A DNA stretch of 64,000 bases from positions 1 to 64,000 of the forward strand of contig NZ_BPQJ01000024.1 in NCBI RefSeq assembly GCF_022179185.1, written 5' to 3'. A program made the translations under genes and the position numbers. Under the pieces are notes generated by a model, which searched no databases, was not told the origin of the DNA, and saw only the letters and a list, made by a program, of their open reading frames with translations. The first letter of the stretch is position 1. Every line of letters starts with the position of its first letter. The stretch comes from Methylobacterium frigidaeris. Lineage in GTDB: Bacteria; Pseudomonadota; Alphaproteobacteria; Rhizobiales; Beijerinckiaceae. This document shows positions 61,181 through 64,000 of this stretch, piece by piece.

Positions 61181-63136
61181 ATGCGGACGCCAGGGCACAT
61201 CCGGACGGTCAGGCCGGGTCGCGCACCGGCCGACCGCGCACGGACGGACGGGGTCGGCGCGGAGCGCCCGAAGCCGCACGAACCTGCCGGCCGGCCAGGA
61301 AACCGCGCGCTCTACTACGCGCTCCGCTCCGCCCTTCCGGCGCAGGCGCCGTCGGGCAACCATTCTCCCGAGGTCGCGGCTCCGCCTCCGTCCCGCGCGT
61401 CGCAACCGCTGGAAGCGGAGGCGCGCCGATCCTCGCGCGCGGTGCTGGACAGGGCGCGGCCGGCCACCCTCGGGGCGATCGCGCCCGGACCGGCCGCGGC
61501 CGAGGCCTTGGGCGGCGGCGCGCCGCGCACCGGAGCGCCGATGAGCGCGGCGCTCAGGGCCCGTCTGGAACCGGCGCTCGGATCGTCCCTCGCCGCCGCG
61601 CGCATTCACACGGGCCCTCGGGCGGACACCGTCGCGCGCGCTCATGAGGCGCGGGCGGTGACGGTCAGCTCGGACATCTATTTCGCGGAGGGGCAATACG
61701 ACCCGGACGCGCCGCAGGGTCTCGCCCTGATCGCCCACGAGGCGGCGCACGTCGTTCAGGCGCGGCGGTTGCCCGCGGGAGCGCCCGCGCCCGCCCTTGC
61801 CTCGTCCTGGCGCGATGCGGCGGAAGAATGGGCCGCCGAGAAGAAGGCGCAGGCCTCCGAATGGTACGACCGCGAGAAGTGGAACGTCTACCGCGCCATG
61901 ATCGCCGCGCTCAGGGGCGCGAAGGGGACCGGGATCAGCAAGCTCCGGACTCTCCTCACCGGCGTTTCGGCGGATTTGCGGCCGGCCGCCGAGATCCTCG
62001 TCGATGTGCTCGATGGCATCCTCGACATGGTCATCGCGCTGCTGCTCGCGGTGATCGGCATGGTCGTCGGCTTCGTCGAGGGCATCGCCGGCATGATCAG
62101 CGGCCTCGTCACGCTCGCCTACAAGGCGCTCGCGATGGCCGCGGACCTCGTGCTGGCGCTCGCCGGCAGGCCCGACGCCTTCCGGAAAGACGTCGACGGC
62201 CTCGTCAGAGCGTTGCGGGCCCTGCCGGGCGCCCTGAAGGCCGCGATCGACGCGTGGCTGGAGAAATGGCGAAAGGCGACGCCCGAGGAGCAGGTGATCA
62301 TGGGCGGCGAACTTCTCGGTCAGATCGAGGCCTTCATCGCGACCTTCTCCGTCTCGGGCGCGAAGGCCGGCGGCCTGAGGCTGACGGTCCCGGTTCCCAG
62401 ACTCGCCGCTCTCGCCGACGGATCGGTGCAGCTGGGCGTGGCGACGGCGGCGGTTCCGACAATCGCTCCCCGCCTCGCCGCCGAGGGAGCGGTCATCGGC
62501 AGTCAGGCCTTGGCCATGACGGCTCACGGCCCGACGGGGTCCGGTGGCGGCGGATCGTCCGGCGGCGGGGGTGCGCCTCGGGAACCCGGACCGCTGGCCG
62601 GGATGTCGGACGCCGAGATCGAGAAGGCTTTGGCCGAGATCGAGATGAAGCCGGCCGGCGATCTTATCAGCGATCTCTTCGTGCACGAGCAGCGGGCCGA
62701 GGCGCTCGACGAACTGCGCCGGATCAAGGGAGACCCGACGCTCAAGGGGCGGCCCGGCAAGACGCCGAAGGGTGAGGCCATCAACCCGAGCCCCGGCTAC
62801 CAGTCGGCGCATTTGGCGCCGCAATCGCTCTTCATCTATCGCAACGGAAAGCTGCTGCACGGCTACGACCCGGGCAAGATGGTCACGCGGCTCCTGCCGA
62901 CCGGAAAGGGGCACGCCCACACGCTGTTCGACCAGTTCTGGCAGCGGGAATTCAGGGCGATGTCCGGAACGCACACGACCGTTGCCGAGGCCGAGCAGGT
63001 GCTCGTGCGCGCCGCGCGTGAGTCCGGAGCGTTCTCCGCCGCCGAAGCGGAGTCGATGGCCGCGCTCATCCGGAACGACTTCCGCTTTCAGCTCGACCTG
63101 AAAGACACGGACGTCGTGCGCATTCCGGGAAAGTGA
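61181..63136 (+). CDS. DUF4157 protein, candidate eCIS cargo/toxin
   Basis: 651 aa. The N-terminal 115 residues are Pro/Arg/Ala-rich and include GNRALYYAL at 40-48. DUF4157 spans about 121-198 (LEPALGSSLAAARIHTGPRA, IAHEAAHVVQARRLP), with the protease-like HEAAH at 186-190. Residues 276-330 are strongly hydrophobic (ILDMVIALLLAVIGMVVGFV, then MISGLVTLAYKALAMAADLV), possibly membrane-inserting. After a Gly/Ser linker, residues 520-651 form a separate domain with His-rich YQSAHLAPQSLFIYRNGK and GKGHAHTLFDQFWQREF, reminiscent of HNH/EndoVII-type toxin nucleases. DUF4157 is a known marker of eCIS-associated effectors. Confidence 0.8.
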   Translation: MRTPGHIRTVRPGRAPADRARTDGVGAERPKPHEPAGRPGNRALYYALRSALPAQAPSGNHSPEVAAPPPSRASQPLEAEARRSSRAVLDRARPATLGAIAPGPAAAEALGGGAPRTGAPMSAALRARLEPALGSSLAAARIHTGPRADTVARAHEARAVTVSSDIYFAEGQYDPDAPQGLALIAHEAAHVVQARRLPAGAPAPALASSWRDAAEEWAAEKKAQASEWYDREKWNVYRAMIAALRGAKGTGISKLRTLLTGVSADLRPAAEILVDVLDGILDMVIALLLAVIGMVVGFVEGIAGMISGLVTLAYKALAMAADLVLALAGRPDAFRKDVDGLVRALRALPGALKAAIDAWLEKWRKATPEEQVIMGGELLGQIEAFIATFSVSGAKAGGLRLTVPVPRLAALADGSVQLGVATAAVPTIAPRLAAEGAVIGSQALAMTAHGPTGSGGGGSSGGGGAPREPGPLAGMSDAEIEKALAEIEMKPAGDLISDLFVHEQRAEALDELRRIKGDPTLKGRPGKTPKGEAINPSPGYQSAHLAPQSLFIYRNGKLLHGYDPGKMVTRLLPTGKGHAHTLFDQFWQREFRAMSGTHTTVAEAEQVLVRAARESGAFSAAEAESMAALIRNDFRFQLDLKDTDVVRIPGK

Positions 63137-63148
63137 GGGAAGTGGGCT

Positions 63149-64000
63149 ATGGCCTCCGTCACCCCTCAGGGGGCGCAACCCGCGGCCCGCACTCCCGCCA
63201 GGGCGCCGGCGAGCCGGACGCCGGAACGCCCGGCGGGTTCCGGCGTCGCCGACAGCGCGCCGCGCGTCGGCAACCGCGCGCTGTTTGCCATGACGTCGTC
63301 CGGTGAGGACGCGCCGCTGGTACAGGCCATGTGCCGCAATCCGGGGTGCCTGCAGCTGGCCGCGGCGGTGCAGCGGCGGGCGATCCGGCGCCAGACGTCG
63401 GACCGGTTCGAGATCGAGGCGGACCGCACCGCAGACCTCGTCATGCGCCCGGCTCCGCACGTCGCGGCCCCGTCGATCCAGCGCGTCAGCCCGTCGGCCG
63501 GCGCGGCGGTCCAGAGGGCGACCGAGGACGAGCAGGCCGAGGAGGCCGAGGGCCAGGCAGTTGACGCCGAGTTCGGCATCCAGGCCAAGGGTCGCGAAGA
63601 GCGCGGCGAGGAAGGCGGCGGCCCCGCGCCGTTCGTGGTTGGCGGCGGGGGCGGTCATCCGCTGCCGGCGCAGCAGCGCACCTTCCTCGAACCGCGCTTC
63701 GGCCGCGACCTCGGCGCCGTGCGCGTCCATACCGGTTCGCAGGCCGACGCCTCGGCGCGCTCGCTCGGCGCGCTGGCCTACACGCAGGGCCCCCACATCG
63801 TGTTCCGCTCCGGCGAATACTCGCCGGCGTCGGAGACCGGCGGCTGGCTGCTCGCCCACGAACTGACCCACGTGGCGCAGCAAGGCCATGCGCCGGCGCT
63901 GGGGGCGGAGGGCGCGTCGGCCTCGCCGGCGGCGGCAGGCGCCGTCCAGCGCTACGCGGATACCAACCTGCCGGTCAGGCGAGCGATCGACGTGGCCTAC
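63149..64000 (+). CDS. DUF4157 protein, second candidate eCIS cargo (partial at window end)
   Basis: Open from ATG 63149 to the last base (284 codons visible). The N-terminal region is Pro/Arg/Ala-rich with GNRALFAM at residues 41-48, then SDRFEIEADRTADLVMRPAP, the usual DUF4157 lead-in. An acidic stretch (TEDEQAEEAEGQ) and Gly-run linker follow. DUF4157 occupies about 172-246 (LEPRFGRDLGAVRVHTGSQA, LLAHELTHVAQQGHAP), with HELTH at 237-241, a complete HExxH. The C-terminal effector part lies beyond the window. It starts 12 bp after the first DUF4157 gene. Confidence 0.8.
   Translation, partial: MASVTPQGAQPAARTPARAPASRTPERPAGSGVADSAPRVGNRALFAMTSSGEDAPLVQAMCRNPGCLQLAAAVQRRAIRRQTSDRFEIEADRTADLVMRPAPHVAAPSIQRVSPSAGAAVQRATEDEQAEEAEGQAVDAEFGIQAKGREERGEEGGGPAPFVVGGGGGHPLPAQQRTFLEPRFGRDLGAVRVHTGSQADASARSLGALAYTQGPHIVFRSGEYSPASETGGWLLAHELTHVAQQGHAPALGAEGASASPAAAGAVQRYADTNLPVRRAIDVAY

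Noticed and set aside
60338..63889. 1183-codon open frame on the minus strand
   Set aside because: Antisense to well-supported eCIS genes; no motifs and no RBS. The + strand proteins have recognisable domains.
38784..64000. Prophage or type VI secretion system
   Set aside because: No capsid, portal, terminase, integrase, holin or lysin; no TssJLM membrane complex and no ClpV. The ATPase is of the Afp15 type and DUF4157 proteins are present, so eCIS fits better.
1..64000. CRISPR array, tRNA or rRNA genes
   Set aside because: No regularly spaced direct repeats and no cloverleaf or rRNA-like conserved segments were noticed by eye.

Overview
The window looks like chromosome of a high-GC aerobic alphaproteobacterium of the Rhizobiales, most like Methylobacterium. 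This rests on the strong G/C third-position bias, the Tat-exported enzymes, a formamide/short-chain-amide utilisation operon under AmiC/AmiR-type control, a TTAGAGC...GCTCTAA palindromic intergenic repeat that I recall from Rhizobiales, and DUF1236-like small secreted proteins. Species cannot be fixed from the sequence alone. No rRNA, tRNA or CRISPR array was recognised.

Layout. (1) 0.25-4.8 kb: a Tat-exported amidohydrolase, a Gfo/Idh/MocA sugar oxidoreductase and a GH15 glucoamylase/trehalase-like enzyme. (2) 4.8-8.2 kb: a scar. A frameshifted MFS transporter is cut by a dead IS3-family element that itself carries a 116-bp non-autonomous palindromic element, followed by an apparently intact IS110-family recombinase. 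(3) 8.9-21.7 kb: a catabolic unit of a second amidohydrolase, a family-5 (Dpp/Opp-type) ABC importer, and HyuA/HyuB hydantoinase/oxoprolinase subunits. Convergent to it lie a PotD-like binding protein without signal peptide and a GntR regulator with two winged-helix domains. (4) 22.4-27.5 kb: small secreted proteins, a formylglycine-generating enzyme translationally coupled to its Cys-type sulfatase, and a Tat-exported HAD phosphatase. (5) 28.2-35.9 kb: an amide sensor (AmiC-like) and ANTAR antiterminator (AmiR-like), then a five-gene Urt-type ABC importer and a formamidase. The leader has two A-x-x-G-x-x hexaloop hairpins, the second sharing bases with an intrinsic terminator, as expected for ANTAR control. 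(6) 36.0-38.3 kb: an SDR enzyme, a transposase relic and a BTAD/SARP-type regulator.

(7) 38.8 kb to the window end: an extracellular contractile injection system (eCIS; Afp/PVC/MAC class). One long, tightly packed + strand run encodes an AAA+ ATPase, a Pvc16-like terminator, one sheath, one inner tube, a tail-assembly chaperone-like protein, a LysM tube adaptor, hub, spike, PAAR tip, gp25 and two wedge (baseplate J-like) proteins. It continues with four large surface proteins sharing an N-terminal module, a beta-propeller/tail-protein-I fusion, and two DUF4157 proteins that look like cargo or toxins (the second runs off the window). There are no head, terminase, integrase or lysis genes, so this is a domesticated particle rather than a prophage.

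The observations most worth follow-up are: a candidate programmed -1 frameshift in the eCIS chaperone gene (GGGGGGA, 5-nt spacer, 7-bp stem); a GNRAL motif at the same N-terminal position in both DUF4157 proteins (possible loading signal); the cysteine-rich baseplate/fibre proteins; and the absence of a tape-measure gene in the visible cluster.
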